64,000 bases of DNA, taken from NCBI GenBank assembly GCA_020635915.1, contig JACJYU010000001.1, forward strand, positions 2,208,501-2,272,500. Direction: 5' to 3'. Under the pieces are notes generated by a model. It was given only the letters and a program-made list of their open reading frames with translations. It had not been told where the DNA came from and ran no database searches. Source of the DNA: Flammeovirgaceae bacterium. Lineage in GTDB: Bacteria > Bacteroidota > Bacteroidia > Cytophagales > Cyclobacteriaceae. The position numbers and the translations under genes are program-made. Each line of letters opens with the position of its first letter. Positions within the stretch are counted from its first letter, which is position 1. Shown piece after piece: positions 43,152 through 52,116 of this stretch.

Positions 43152-44666
43152 ATGAAGCAAAAGATTTACCTCACTACCGTGCTTGTGGTTGCCATCCTTT
43201 TGGTGGTCAACCTGCTGGCCAACGAATTCCATTTGCGCTTCGACCTTACCGATGAAAAGCAATACACCCTAAGCCAGGCCACTAAGGACATCCTGAGCAA
43301 CCTGGAAGGGCCGGTAACGGTAAAAGCCTATTTTTCGGAAGGCCTTCCCCCCAATATCGTCAAGGCCCGCCAGGATTTTCAGGAAATGCTGGTAGAGTAT
43401 GCCAGCCTTGCCAATGGAATGCTGCTGTACGAATTCGTTGACCCCAACAAAGACGAAGCCAACGAGCAGGACGCCATCAGCCATGGCATTCAGCCGGTGC
43501 TGATCAATGTGCGGGAAAAAGACCAGGTGAAGCAACAGAAGGCATTCCTGGGGGCCACCGTGGCCCTGGACGACCGGTCTGACGTGATCCCGCTGATCCA
43601 GCCTGGTACGGCCATGGAGTACGCGCTCTCCACGGCCATTAAAAAAATTTCGGTAAAGGACAAGCCCACGGTTGGGTTGCTACAGGGGCATGGCGAGCCT
43701 TCCCTGGGCGAATTGTCCCAACTTCAAAACCAGTTGTCGGTGCTCTATAACATCGTGGACGTACGGCTGGATACGGGCGAAGTGGGCGGTGACATCAAAA
43801 CCCTGGTGGTCATACGGCCTACGGACAGTATTCCCGCCCCGGAGCTGGCCCGTATCGATAATTTTCTTGCCAGGGGCGGGCACGTGGCCATAGCCATGAA
43901 CAGGGTTACCGGGGACTTGCAAAATGCCACCGGCACCACGTTGAATACCGGCCTGGAAAACTGGTTGGAACAGAAAGGGGTGGTGGTGGAAAATAATTTT
44001 GTGGTCGATGCCCAGTGTGGGGCCGTTACCGTACAGCAACAGCAAGGTTTTTTTACCATGCAGACCAACGTTTCGTTCCCCTTCCTGCCCCGCATCACCA
44101 ACTTTGCCGACCACCCCATCACCAAGGGGCTCGAAAACGTGCTGCTTGAATTTGCCAGTTCGATCCGGTACAGCGGTGACTCCACGAAGCGCTTTACGCC
44201 CATCGTGCAGACCTCGGAAAAATCAAATACGCTGGCGGCCCCCCAGTTTTTCAACATCCAGAAGCAATGGACGGACGCGGATTTTCCCCTTCACCACCTG
44301 ACCGTGGGGGCCACCATAGAAGGAAAGCTGGCAGGCAACGCCACCTCCAGGATGGTGGTGGTTTCCGATGGCGACTTTATGGTGTCCGGTCCCCCCCAAC
44401 GCCCGCGCCAGCTCCAACCCGACAATGTGAGCCTTATGGCCAATAGCATTGATTGGTTGTCCGATGACACCGGGCTGATCGCCCTGCGCACCAAAGGGGT
44501 GACGTCCCGCCCTATCGATGAACTGGAGGCCTCTACCAAAACCATCCTGAAGTACGCCAACTTTTTGGCACCGCTGCTACTGGTCATGGGCTATGGCCTG
44601 GTGCGTATGCAGCGCAATAGGATGGTACGGTTGAAAAGAATGAGCGAAAATTATGAAGAAGTATAG
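43152..44666 (+). CDS. gldG: Gliding-motility protein GldG
   Basis: A 504-residue protein with an N-terminal membrane helix (IYLTTVLVVAILLVVNLLA), a large extracytoplasmic domain and a C-terminal helix (FLAPLLLVMGYGLVRMQRNR). Conserved GldG/ABC-type-uncharacterised features include FDLTDEKQYTLSQATKDIL, NPDKDEAN-like PNKDEANEQDA, GHGEPSLGELSQLQNQL and VVVSDGDFMVSG. It is the third part of the GldA-GldF-GldG complex; its substrate is unknown. It overlaps the DUF4340 gene by 14 bp. Confidence 0.9.
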   Translation: MKQKIYLTTVLVVAILLVVNLLANEFHLRFDLTDEKQYTLSQATKDILSNLEGPVTVKAYFSEGLPPNIVKARQDFQEMLVEYASLANGMLLYEFVDPNKDEANEQDAISHGIQPVLINVREKDQVKQQKAFLGATVALDDRSDVIPLIQPGTAMEYALSTAIKKISVKDKPTVGLLQGHGEPSLGELSQLQNQLSVLYNIVDVRLDTGEVGGDIKTLVVIRPTDSIPAPELARIDNFLARGGHVAIAMNRVTGDLQNATGTTLNTGLENWLEQKGVVVENNFVVDAQCGAVTVQQQQGFFTMQTNVSFPFLPRITNFADHPITKGLENVLLEFASSIRYSGDSTKRFTPIVQTSEKSNTLAAPQFFNIQKQWTDADFPLHHLTVGATIEGKLAGNATSRMVVVSDGDFMVSGPPQRPRQLQPDNVSLMANSIDWLSDDTGLIALRTKGVTSRPIDELEASTKTILKYANFLAPLLLVMGYGLVRMQRNRMVRLKRMSENYEEV

Positions 44667-45582
44667 CAACAAAATCCTGGCCCTGGCCCTGGTAGTGCTC
44701 CTGGGCATTTTTGCACTGTCGAAAATTTTTCGTTCACCACGGTTGGAAAGCAACGTCAGGAAGGACCTGGTTAAAATCGATACGGCCCTGGTGACCGAGG
44801 TAAGGATACAACCTGCCAAGGCCGCAGGTGAGGTGGTAAAGTTGGTAAGGGAAGGATACCGTTGGAAACTCCAGGAAGGCCCGAAAGAGGCAAAAGTGGA
44901 AGGTGGGGCCGTGGAAAGTATGTTGGGCGTGCTAAAGGACCTGCAGGCGCAGCGCATGGTCGCCCTTAAAAAGGAAAAATGGGACGATTTTGAGGTAGGC
45001 GAAAACAGTACACGGGTTTCCGTGTTTGCCGATGGGGAAAAGGAGGCCGATTTCAGGGTGGGCAAAACGGGTTTTTCCCAGGCGCAGGGCATGGCCGGTG
45101 CCTTTACCTACATAAGGCTTGCCAACGAAGACGAGGTGTATTCGACAGAAGGGTTTATCGGTTCGCACTTCAACAGGACGTTTGACGAGTGGCGGGACAA
45201 AACCTTCCTCCGGGTGGCAAAAGACAGTGTGCAAAGGATTGAATTTACCTATCCGGATTCCAGTTTTGTGTTGCAAAAAAGGGATTCCCTATGGTACATC
45301 GGGGACCGGCCGGCAAGCCGGCCAAAAGTGGAAGGCTACTTGGAAAAGATCAGGTTTAAAAACCTGGCCACATTTGAGGATGGGTTTGTCCCCAAGGGGC
45401 AGCCATTGCTAAGGATAAACATAGTGGGCCGGTCCGGCACCCTGGCCACCGCAGGGGCATGGCCAAAAGGCGATGGGGGTTGGGTGTTGTCCTCCTCTTT
45501 TCAGGATGGGGTTTATTTTTCAGGCAAGGCACCTGGTGCCGTACAGGACCTATTCATCGGGCCTGGCGGGCTCAGGGAATAA
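44653..45582 (+). CDS. DUF4340 membrane-anchored protein
   Basis: A 309-residue protein with an N-terminal helix (ILALALVVLLGIFALSKIF) and an extracytoplasmic DUF4340 domain (VTEVRIQPAKAAGEVVKLV, YRWKLQEGPKEAKVEG, WRDKTFLRVAKDSVQRIEF). DUF4340 genes are often found after GldG-like ABC genes. The 14-bp overlap with gldG indicates a coupled fourth member of this transport operon. Its role is not known. Confidence 0.85.
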   Translation: MKKYSNKILALALVVLLGIFALSKIFRSPRLESNVRKDLVKIDTALVTEVRIQPAKAAGEVVKLVREGYRWKLQEGPKEAKVEGGAVESMLGVLKDLQAQRMVALKKEKWDDFEVGENSTRVSVFADGEKEADFRVGKTGFSQAQGMAGAFTYIRLANEDEVYSTEGFIGSHFNRTFDEWRDKTFLRVAKDSVQRIEFTYPDSSFVLQKRDSLWYIGDRPASRPKVEGYLEKIRFKNLATFEDGFVPKGQPLLRINIVGRSGTLATAGAWPKGDGGWVLSSSFQDGVYFSGKAPGAVQDLFIGPGGLRE

Positions 45583-45583
45583 A

Positions 45584-45605
45584 AAAAGGGGCTTGGGCCC
45601 CTTTT
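45584..45605. terminator. Bidirectional terminator between DUF4340 and atpC
   Basis: A perfect 9-bp stem AAAAGGGGC / GCCCCTTTT with a 4-nt loop and flanking A and T runs. It lies between convergent genes. Confidence 0.8.
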
Positions 45606-45622
45606 GTGTTTTCCAGTGGTTT

Positions 45623-45871
45623 TTATGGTTTCGCGATGCCGTCAGCCAGCAAGATTACCTTATTGTCCATGACCTCCACTACGCCCCCGGTAATCCTGAC
45701 CTGCGAGGTGGCTTCCTTGGATTTGTACACCACATCGCCCTCTTTCAGCAAGCTTACCAGCGGGGCATGGTTGTTCAAAACCTGAAACGACCCATCGGTC
45801 CCCGGGAAGGTGGCAATGTGGACCTCCCCCTCAAATACTTTCTGTTCAGGTGTTATTATTTCCAGTTGCAT
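45623..45871 (-). CDS. atpC: ATP synthase F1 epsilon subunit (short form)
   Basis: The epsilon subunit sits in the central stalk of F1. The 82-residue product covers only the N-terminal beta-sandwich (LEIITPEQKVFEGEVHIATFPG, GSFQVLNNHAPLVSLLKEG, RITGGVVEVMDNKVILLADG) and lacks the C-terminal helical hairpin that inhibits ATP hydrolysis in E. coli (139 residues). Short epsilon subunits occur in Bacteroidota. It lies 6 bp after atpD. Confidence 0.93.
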   Translation of the reverse strand: MQLEIITPEQKVFEGEVHIATFPGTDGSFQVLNNHAPLVSLLKEGDVVYKSKEATSQVRITGGVVEVMDNKVILLADGIAKP

Positions 45872-45877
45872 GCTCTT

Positions 45878-47386
45878 TTAGGCTTTAGCTTCGGCCAGTA
45901 GGCGCTCGCCTTTCTCAATGGCCTGTTCGATGCTTCCAACCAGGTTGAAGGCTGCTTCAGGGTACTGGTCCAGTTCGCCATCCATGATCATGTTGAAGCC
46001 TTTTATGGTGTCCTTGATGTCCACCAATACCCCTTTCAGGCCGGTAAAGGCCTCCGCCACGTGGAAGGGTTGTGACAAGAAACGCTGCACCCTTCTGGCG
46101 CGGTGCACGATCAACTTGTCATCATCGGAAAGTTCGTCCATGCCTAGGATGGCGATGATGTCCTGAAGTTCTTTATACCGTTGCAGGGTCTCTTTCACGC
46201 GCTGTGCACAGGCGTAGTGCTCGTCCCCTACGATGTCGGCCCGAAGGATGCGCGAGGTGGAGTCCAGCGGGTCCACGGCAGGGTAAATTCCCAATTCGGC
46301 AATTTTACGCGACAATACAGTGGTGGCGTCCAGGTGGGAGAAGGTAGTCGCAGGGGCAGGGTCGGTCAGGTCATCGGCAGGTACGTATACGGCCTGCACC
46401 GAAGTGATGGAACCGTGTTTGGTGGAGGTAATGCGCTCTTGCATGGCCCCCATTTCCGTGGCCAGCGTAGGCTGGTACCCCACTGCTGAGGGCATACGGC
46501 CCAAAAGGGCGGATACCTCGGAGCCGGCCTGCGTGAAACGGAAGATATTGTCGATGAAGAAAAGGATGTCCCTTCCTTTTCCGGTGCCATCCCCATCACG
46601 GAAATATTCCGCTATGGTCAGTCCAGACAATGCCACACGGGCACGCGCACCGGGAGGCTCGTTCATCTGGCCAAACACAAAAGTGGCCTTGGAATCCTTG
46701 AGCTTTTCCGTGTCCACCTTGGACAGGTCCCAGCCCCCGGCATGCAGGGACTTTACGAAATCCTCCCCATAGTTGATAATGCCCGCCTCGATCATCTCGC
46801 GCAGCAGGTCATTTCCTTCACGGGTACGCTCGCCCACGCCCGCAAATACGGACAGGCCGGAGTATGCTTTTGCAATATTGTTGATCAATTCCTGTATCAA
46901 TACGGTCTTGCCCACCCCGGCACCACCGAACAACCCGATTTTGCCACCCTTTACATAGGGTTCGATCAGGTCGATTACTTTTATACCGGTGTACAACACC
47001 TCGGAAGAGGTGGACAAATTCTCATACAGGGGCGCAGGGCGGTGGATTGGCAATGAATTTTTTGTCTTGGGCTCCTCTATCCCATCGATGGTGTCCCCTA
47101 TCACGTTGAAGAGCCTTCCTTTGATTTCTTCCCCTATGGGCATCTGTATCGGGGATTTGGTGTCCAATACTTCCGTGCCCCTCACCAACCCCTCGGTCCC
47201 GTCCATGGCAACCGTCCTCACGCGGTCCTCGCCAAGGTGTTGCTGTACCTCCAATACTATCCGGGTGCCATCGGATTTGGTCACCTCCAGGGAGTCAAGG
47301 ATATTGGGGAGCTGCGACCCTGCCTGGTCAAAAGCCACGTCCACCACGGGCCCGATTACTTGAGTGATTCTGCCGGTATTTGCCAT
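45878..47386 (-). CDS. atpD: ATP synthase F1 beta subunit
   Basis: The catalytic subunit of F1-ATPase. The 502-residue protein has the P-loop GLFGGAGVGKTVLI, the DELSEED-like segment LGMDELSDDDKL, and VFAGVGERTREGNDLL with the catalytic Glu. Walker B is DILFFIDNIFRFTQAGSEVS. Only atpD and atpC are here; the other ATP synthase genes are elsewhere, a split arrangement known in Bacteroidota. Transcribed from an ideal promoter upstream. Confidence 0.98.
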   Translation of the reverse strand: MANTGRITQVIGPVVDVAFDQAGSQLPNILDSLEVTKSDGTRIVLEVQQHLGEDRVRTVAMDGTEGLVRGTEVLDTKSPIQMPIGEEIKGRLFNVIGDTIDGIEEPKTKNSLPIHRPAPLYENLSTSSEVLYTGIKVIDLIEPYVKGGKIGLFGGAGVGKTVLIQELINNIAKAYSGLSVFAGVGERTREGNDLLREMIEAGIINYGEDFVKSLHAGGWDLSKVDTEKLKDSKATFVFGQMNEPPGARARVALSGLTIAEYFRDGDGTGKGRDILFFIDNIFRFTQAGSEVSALLGRMPSAVGYQPTLATEMGAMQERITSTKHGSITSVQAVYVPADDLTDPAPATTFSHLDATTVLSRKIAELGIYPAVDPLDSTSRILRADIVGDEHYACAQRVKETLQRYKELQDIIAILGMDELSDDDKLIVHRARRVQRFLSQPFHVAEAFTGLKGVLVDIKDTIKGFNMIMDGELDQYPEAAFNLVGSIEQAIEKGERLLAEAKA

Positions 47387-47424
47387 TTAATAGTTGTTTG
47401 TTTGGGGGTATTAAAATCCGACCG

Positions 47425-47454
47425 CAAAAGTAGCAGTTTCAGCTTCAAAGGCAA
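47425..47454 (-). promoter_or_regulatory. Promoter of atpD-atpC
   Basis: On the minus strand TTG (47454-47452) and TACTTTTG (47432-47425) are separated by exactly 19 bp. The -7 box is 38 bp before the atpD ATG. Confidence 0.75.
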
Positions 47455-47508
47455 AAAATCGGGGCCTGAAAGATGGCTTATTTACCACTGCCGCAGGGCG
47501 GGTTGGGG

Positions 47509-48723
47509 TTATGCGCTGATAAGTTCAATCCTGAAGGTTGTCCCCTGGCTTTCATCCGAATCCTTCACAAATATCCTTCCGCCATGGTACAACTCCACTA
47601 TCCTTTTGGCCAGGGTGAGGCCGAGGCCCCAACCCCGTTTTTTGGTGGTAAAACCCGCCTTGAACACGTTGGCCATGTTCGCTTTAGGGATGCCTTTGCC
47701 CGTGTCGGAGATGTCAACGAACACCCTCCCTTCGCTGCCGCGCAAAATCTTGATGGCTATGGTGCCGGAACTGCCAATGGCGTCCACGGCATTTTTACAG
47801 AGGTTTTCTATCACCCACTCCAACAGGGGGGCATGCGCCCTTACCAGAATGGATTCCGAAAGGGTATACAACTCAATGTTTATTTTGGACGAAACGCGGG
47901 GCTCCAAATAACCGGCCACGTTGCTTATCAGGTTATAAATGTTTTCGTCTTTCAGGGTGGGGGCGGAGCCTATGCTGGAAAACCTCTCGGTGACCGTGGT
48001 GAGCTTCCGTATGTCTTTGTCGAGCTCGTCCACTATGCCCTTGTTTTTTATTTGCGGGTCGTCCCTCAGTACTTCAATCCAGGCCATCAGCGAGGACAAA
48101 GGCGTGCCCAACTGGTGCGCGGTCTCTTTTGCCAGCCCCACCCACACCCTGTTTTGCTCGGCTGCTTTTGAATAGTTAAAGGCCAGGTAGGAGATAAACC
48201 CAAAAATGGCTATGACGGAAAGTTGGATATAAGGGTAGGCCACGAGTTGGGTAAGCAAAAAAGAGTTTTTGTAGTAGACATATTGCTTGCCAAAAACCTC
48301 CCCGGTGTTGGGGTCCTTTAGCACGATTTCAATGGGTGGATAGGCCGCCTTCATTTCCTTCAGCTCGTGTTGCAGTATTTCGTTTTTCTTTTTTGGGGGC
48401 CAGGCGGGGTCAATGTCCAAATTGTCGGAATAGACAAATTCGCCTTCCTCGTTCACCAATATGGTGGGTATGCTGTTGTTTTTATAAATAATTTCTTCCG
48501 TTATGAAAAGTATGTTGTTCTCTGTGTCATTGAGGGTATACTCCAGCGCGCGCGCATACAACCGTACCTCCCGCGCCTCCCTTTCTTTAAGTTGTCCTAC
48601 CAGGATGTTGGTATAATAAATAGAGGCCATGCTGATGGTAACGGAAACGGCAAGGATGATCCATTTTAGCCTGGTGTTGTCCTGGTAAAATTCCATTGAG
48701 GGCAAAACGTTTTTGCGCGACAT
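47509..48723 (-). CDS. Membrane sensor histidine kinase
   Basis: A 404-residue two-component sensor. Two membrane helices (~20-40 and ~163-183) flank a ~120-residue extracytoplasmic sensor region. The HisKA-like box has the phospho-acceptor His203 in KETAHQLGTPLSSLMAWIE, a variant where Gln follows His. The HATPase domain shows VIENLCKNAVDAI (N box), DISDTGKGIPKANM (G1), GFTTKKRGWGLGLTLAKRI (F/G2) and TTFRIEL. No response regulator gene is adjacent, so it is an orphan in this window. An ATG nine codons downstream is an alternative start. Confidence 0.92.
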   Translation of the reverse strand: MSRKNVLPSMEFYQDNTRLKWIILAVSVTISMASIYYTNILVGQLKEREAREVRLYARALEYTLNDTENNILFITEEIIYKNNSIPTILVNEEGEFVYSDNLDIDPAWPPKKKNEILQHELKEMKAAYPPIEIVLKDPNTGEVFGKQYVYYKNSFLLTQLVAYPYIQLSVIAIFGFISYLAFNYSKAAEQNRVWVGLAKETAHQLGTPLSSLMAWIEVLRDDPQIKNKGIVDELDKDIRKLTTVTERFSSIGSAPTLKDENIYNLISNVAGYLEPRVSSKINIELYTLSESILVRAHAPLLEWVIENLCKNAVDAIGSSGTIAIKILRGSEGRVFVDISDTGKGIPKANMANVFKAGFTTKKRGWGLGLTLAKRIVELYHGGRIFVKDSDESQGTTFRIELISA

Positions 48724-48801
48724 AACCTATGAAGATAGGTAAAAAACATGTAAGTGGCCAGGGAGCGAGGGACGCCATGGTGCCATGGCGCCTGGGCAAC
48801 A

Positions 48802-50100
48802 TCAATTTCTCATCATAAACCACTTTGCCAAAACCCTATAACTCACTTTTGATCCGTGCATGAGTATCCCTATGCGGTAAATTCGTGCCGCCACCCATGT
48901 GGTGAACACAAAGCCCCCTATCAGGCAAACCATGGAAGCCACCAACTGGGCCGTGGGCACGCCAAACCCTATCCTGCCCATCATGGCAATGGGGGAGGTG
49001 AACGGTATGATGGAAAGCCAAATGCTGATGGTGCCGTGCGGGTTGTCCAGCACAAAGGTGAACAAGGAGAGGTAGGAAACGAGCATGGGGATGGTAATGG
49101 GTAAAATGAATTGCTGTGCCTCGGCAGGGCTGTCCACTGCTGACCCTACCGCAGCGAAGAGCGCACCGTAAAGCAGGTAACCGCCAAGAAAGTAAAAAAG
49201 AAAGGTGGCAACGACATAAAAGACGGGAACCTCGTTTATCGTTTGCATCACATCCATAAATTCAGATTGGTGCCCCGGTTGGCTGGCCATTTGGGCCATC
49301 ATCTCCTGTTGTGGCATGTTGAAGCCCAGGTAGCCCAGCACTAAGGAGGAAATGGTGGTAATGAGCACGATCCATATCAGGAACTGCAGTAGGCCCACGG
49401 AGGCCAGCCCCAGTATTTTCCCCAACATGAGTTGAAAAGGGCGCACGGAAGAAACAATTACCTCCACCACCTTGCTTGTCTTTTCCTCAATGATGCCCTG
49501 CATGATCTGTGCCCCGTACACGAAAATGAAGATGTAAATAAGTATGCCGCCAATCATGCCGATGCCAAACAGCACCTTCGAATCACTTGACTTTTCCTGC
49601 CCCGGTTTGCTTAGGTTTATGGACCGTATGGAAATATCGGTTTTGAGGCTGTCCAGTATCCGTTGGTCAATATTGAACTTGCGCATTTTGGCTTCCTTGA
49701 TTTGCGATTCGATCTTGGACTCCAAATCGCCTATGTCGGTCGGGCTCGGGTTCACTTTTGTGTACAGCGCGATGCCGGTGGGATGGGAAAGGTCGATCCG
49801 GGGAATGTAGAGCAGCCCAAAATCGTCACTCTGGCCAAACGCAGCCTTGGCCTCTTCGAGGGTCCCGTTGAAACGCCTCAGCTCATACCTTTTTATTTCG
49901 TCCGGGTTGAAAATACCGCTTTCGTCCACAAAATGGACCACCTCGTTTTTGTCGTTTTCCGCCTGCTCTTTGGCCACATAAAACATTATGGCGATGATGG
50001 CGGGGAATATCATGGGGATAACAATGGTGGCGACCAGGAAAGACTTCTTTTGAACACGGTTCAAAAACTCCCGCTGAACGATAAGGAAGGTTTTATTCAT
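48802..50100 (-). CDS. ABC-2 type permease (NatB-like)
   Basis: A 432-residue permease with one N-terminal helix (FLVATIVIPMIFPAIIAIMF), a large extracytoplasmic domain (~45-170) and a cluster of five or six C-terminal helices. The conserved GIIEEKTSKVVEVIVSSVRPFQLMLGK cytosolic region is split here over residues ~215-240. This is the NatB/YhaP architecture, used for Na+ or other small-molecule export. It overlaps the ATPase gene by 8 bp. The substrate is not known; Na+ is only a family-based guess. Confidence 0.88.
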   Translation of the reverse strand: MNKTFLIVQREFLNRVQKKSFLVATIVIPMIFPAIIAIMFYVAKEQAENDKNEVVHFVDESGIFNPDEIKRYELRRFNGTLEEAKAAFGQSDDFGLLYIPRIDLSHPTGIALYTKVNPSPTDIGDLESKIESQIKEAKMRKFNIDQRILDSLKTDISIRSINLSKPGQEKSSDSKVLFGIGMIGGILIYIFIFVYGAQIMQGIIEEKTSKVVEVIVSSVRPFQLMLGKILGLASVGLLQFLIWIVLITTISSLVLGYLGFNMPQQEMMAQMASQPGHQSEFMDVMQTINEVPVFYVVATFLFYFLGGYLLYGALFAAVGSAVDSPAEAQQFILPITIPMLVSYLSLFTFVLDNPHGTISIWLSIIPFTSPIAMMGRIGFGVPTAQLVASMVCLIGGFVFTTWVAARIYRIGILMHGSKVSYRVLAKWFMMRN

Positions 50101-51031
50101 GGCTGCCCCCGTTTACCAGTTGGATAAAGATATCGTTCATGGAGGGGACCTTTTCCCTAAACCCGTGGATTTCCGTTGCCCCCACCAGGTCCCGTATCAG
50201 TTGGTTGGCATTTCCCCCCGACTTGATCCTCACCTGGGTCTCCTGATAGCCGTCATCCAGGTCGCGATGCCCCGTGCATTCGTAATTTGCGCCCTCCAAC
50301 ACAAAACTGCCTTTGTGCTCCACCATGTAGGTATTGGTTTTGTACCTGGCCTTTACCTCTTTCTTGGCCCCTTCCAGTATTTTTTTTGATTTGTCGATAA
50401 GGGCGATGTGGTCGCAAAGTTCTTCCACGGTCTCCATCCTATGCGTTGAGAAAATGATGGTGCTCCCTTTTTCCCTTAGCCCCAGTATCTCGTCACGGAT
50501 TAAGTTGGCGTTGACGGGATCAAACCCCGAAAAAGGCTCGTCCAGGATGATCAGCTTTGGTTCGTGCAGCACGGTGTTGATAAATTGCACTTTTTGGGCC
50601 ATGCCTTTGGACAAGTCCTCCACCTTTTTGTTCCACCAATCCTTGATCTCAAATTTTTCTATCCAGTATTTTATCCGGGCTATTGCCTCCTTCCTGGCCA
50701 ACCCCCTTAACCTGGCGAGGTAAACCAACTGTTCGCCCACTTTTAGTTTTTTGTACAGGCCGCGCTCTTCCGGCAGGTAGCCGATAACGCCAATATGGTG
50801 TGGCGCCAATTTTTCGCCATCGATCAATATTGTTCCTTCGTCCGCATCAATAATCTGGTTGATGATCCTGATCAACGTGGTTTTTCCCGCACCATTGGGA
50901 CCCAGCAGCCCATAGATGCTTTGGCTGGGAACGGTGAGGGCCACCTGGTCCAACGCCACGTGGTTGGCATAACGCTTGGTCACATTTTCAACGAGGAGTT
51001 GGGTCGCTGGCACAGGGGGCAAATCTATCAA
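50093..51031 (-). CDS. ABC transporter ATP-binding protein (NatA-like)
   Basis: A 312-residue ABC ATPase. Walker A is GLLGPNGAGKTTLIRIIN, the signature is VEDLSKGMAQKVQFINTVLH, Walker B is LIILDEPFSGFDPVN, and the switch is FSTHRMETVEELCD. A C-terminal DUF4162-like tail follows. It energises the adjoining permease. The start is uncertain: TTG at 51031 (MIDLPPV) is given, but GTG at 51013 would also fit. A TATTTTTG -7-like box lies at 51052-51045. Confidence 0.9.
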   Translation of the reverse strand: MIDLPPVPATQLLVENVTKRYANHVALDQVALTVPSQSIYGLLGPNGAGKTTLIRIINQIIDADEGTILIDGEKLAPHHIGVIGYLPEERGLYKKLKVGEQLVYLARLRGLARKEAIARIKYWIEKFEIKDWWNKKVEDLSKGMAQKVQFINTVLHEPKLIILDEPFSGFDPVNANLIRDEILGLREKGSTIIFSTHRMETVEELCDHIALIDKSKKILEGAKKEVKARYKTNTYMVEHKGSFVLEGANYECTGHRDLDDGYQETQVRIKSGGNANQLIRDLVGATEIHGFREKVPSMNDIFIQLVNGGSHE

Positions 51032-51100
51032 TAAGGACGAGCACCAAAAATAGCGATTGAAATTACAAGGGAGGCCGGGTAATCAAAAAAAATAACGACC

Positions 51101-51997
51101 TTATTCGGATTTGTCCTTAAAGACGATTTTCCCCAACGAAACGTCCAGGTCGAAGGTGAGGGTGTTTTTCCCGCCTTCTTTGTAGGCGTTGTTCACAAAG
51201 GTGTTTTCGCTTACCCGTTTGAGGCTTTTGCACAGGTCCAGGCTGCACAGCCATGAATTATTGATTTTTACCATTACGGGGGTGTCTGCGCCAGGGAGGA
51301 GTACGACAAGGTTGCCCGCGCCCACGCTTCCCTTTACATGGTTGCTGTTGGTGGGGCGGTCGCTAAAGTCAAGCAGCATGTTCCCAAACCCTACATCCGC
51401 CTTCACCACGCGGGAACGTGCCAGGTTGAGTTGTTTGGCCGTTAGCGAGCCCATGTCCACCTTTACAAAAAAGGTGTCCATTTCGATTTTGTTTTCTGCC
51501 CCGGACCCGTAAAAAACATTGACGTCCGCACTGCCGGTCTTGATTTTAAGTTGCTGTATGGAAAGGCCGGACAGGTCGATATTGGCATTGCCGAGGCCAT
51601 AGTCCAATGCCAGTGCGTAAGGCTTGTTTTCGGTAAGGTAAACTTTCCAGAACTTATCGGTGGGCCGGTCGTCCCCGCCAAAAACCTGGTAGGAAATCTT
51701 TTGGCCTACCCCTTTTTTGCCTTCCTGCTCCAAAGAAAGGCTTACGATAGCGGTGTTTCCCTGGATATCGTTGCGGAAGGCACTGCCATAGTCCCTGAGG
51801 TCCTGGTTGCTATAGATATTAAGAAGGTCGGGGTTTTGACTGGGCCGGATGTAACAGTTGCCCGTTTTGGCACTTAATTTAAGCTCTACTTTTTTTACCT
51901 GGTCGCGGTCTTCAACGGAAAATTGCTTCTTGATTTGACCAAAACTGTTGCCCACCACTGCGCTGCTTACAGAAGCCACCAAAAAATACTTCCACAT
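51101..51997 (-). CDS. Secreted toast-rack-like (LiaF/DUF2154-like) protein
   Basis: A 298-residue protein with a signal peptide (YFLVASVSSAVVGNSFGQ). The rest is a repetitive beta-strand region that alternates strands with gly-rich turns (ALDYGLGNANIDLSGL, KIKTGSADVNVFYGSG, VKADVGFGNMLLDF, VKGSVGAGNLVVLLPG). This pattern resembles the toast-rack or DUF4097/LiaF C-terminal folds. Such proteins are often periplasmic stress or envelope factors, but the assignment is by pattern only. It lies between dnaJ (119 bp) and the ABC ATPase (69 bp) on the same strand. Confidence 0.65.
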   Translation of the reverse strand: MWKYFLVASVSSAVVGNSFGQIKKQFSVEDRDQVKKVELKLSAKTGNCYIRPSQNPDLLNIYSNQDLRDYGSAFRNDIQGNTAIVSLSLEQEGKKGVGQKISYQVFGGDDRPTDKFWKVYLTENKPYALALDYGLGNANIDLSGLSIQQLKIKTGSADVNVFYGSGAENKIEMDTFFVKVDMGSLTAKQLNLARSRVVKADVGFGNMLLDFSDRPTNSNHVKGSVGAGNLVVLLPGADTPVMVKINNSWLCSLDLCKSLKRVSENTFVNNAYKEGGKNTLTFDLDVSLGKIVFKDKSE

Positions 51998-52096
51998 AGT
52001 TGTAGTTTACGATACCGGCCCCCATTGGGTTTCGAGGCGAAAAGCCTCAATCCCCGATGGAAAACAATCCATAGAACGGTGTATACGGAAGAATTG

Positions 52097-52112
52097 CCCC
52101 CAGGGTTGGGGG
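52097..52112 (-). terminator. Possible weak terminator of dnaJ
   Basis: CCCCCA/TGGGGG forms a 6-bp GC stem with a 4-nt loop 5 bp after the dnaJ stop. The following minus-strand sequence is only modestly T-rich, so the call is tentative. A second stem, GAGGC/GCCTC, lies at 52034-52048. Confidence 0.35.
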
Positions 52113-52116
52113 ATGT

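Noticed and set aside
48724..48801. CATGGTGCCATGGCGCC palindrome between the sensor kinase and ABC permease
   Set aside because: It is a short, imperfect palindrome without a T-tract or a second copy; chance is a sufficient explanation.
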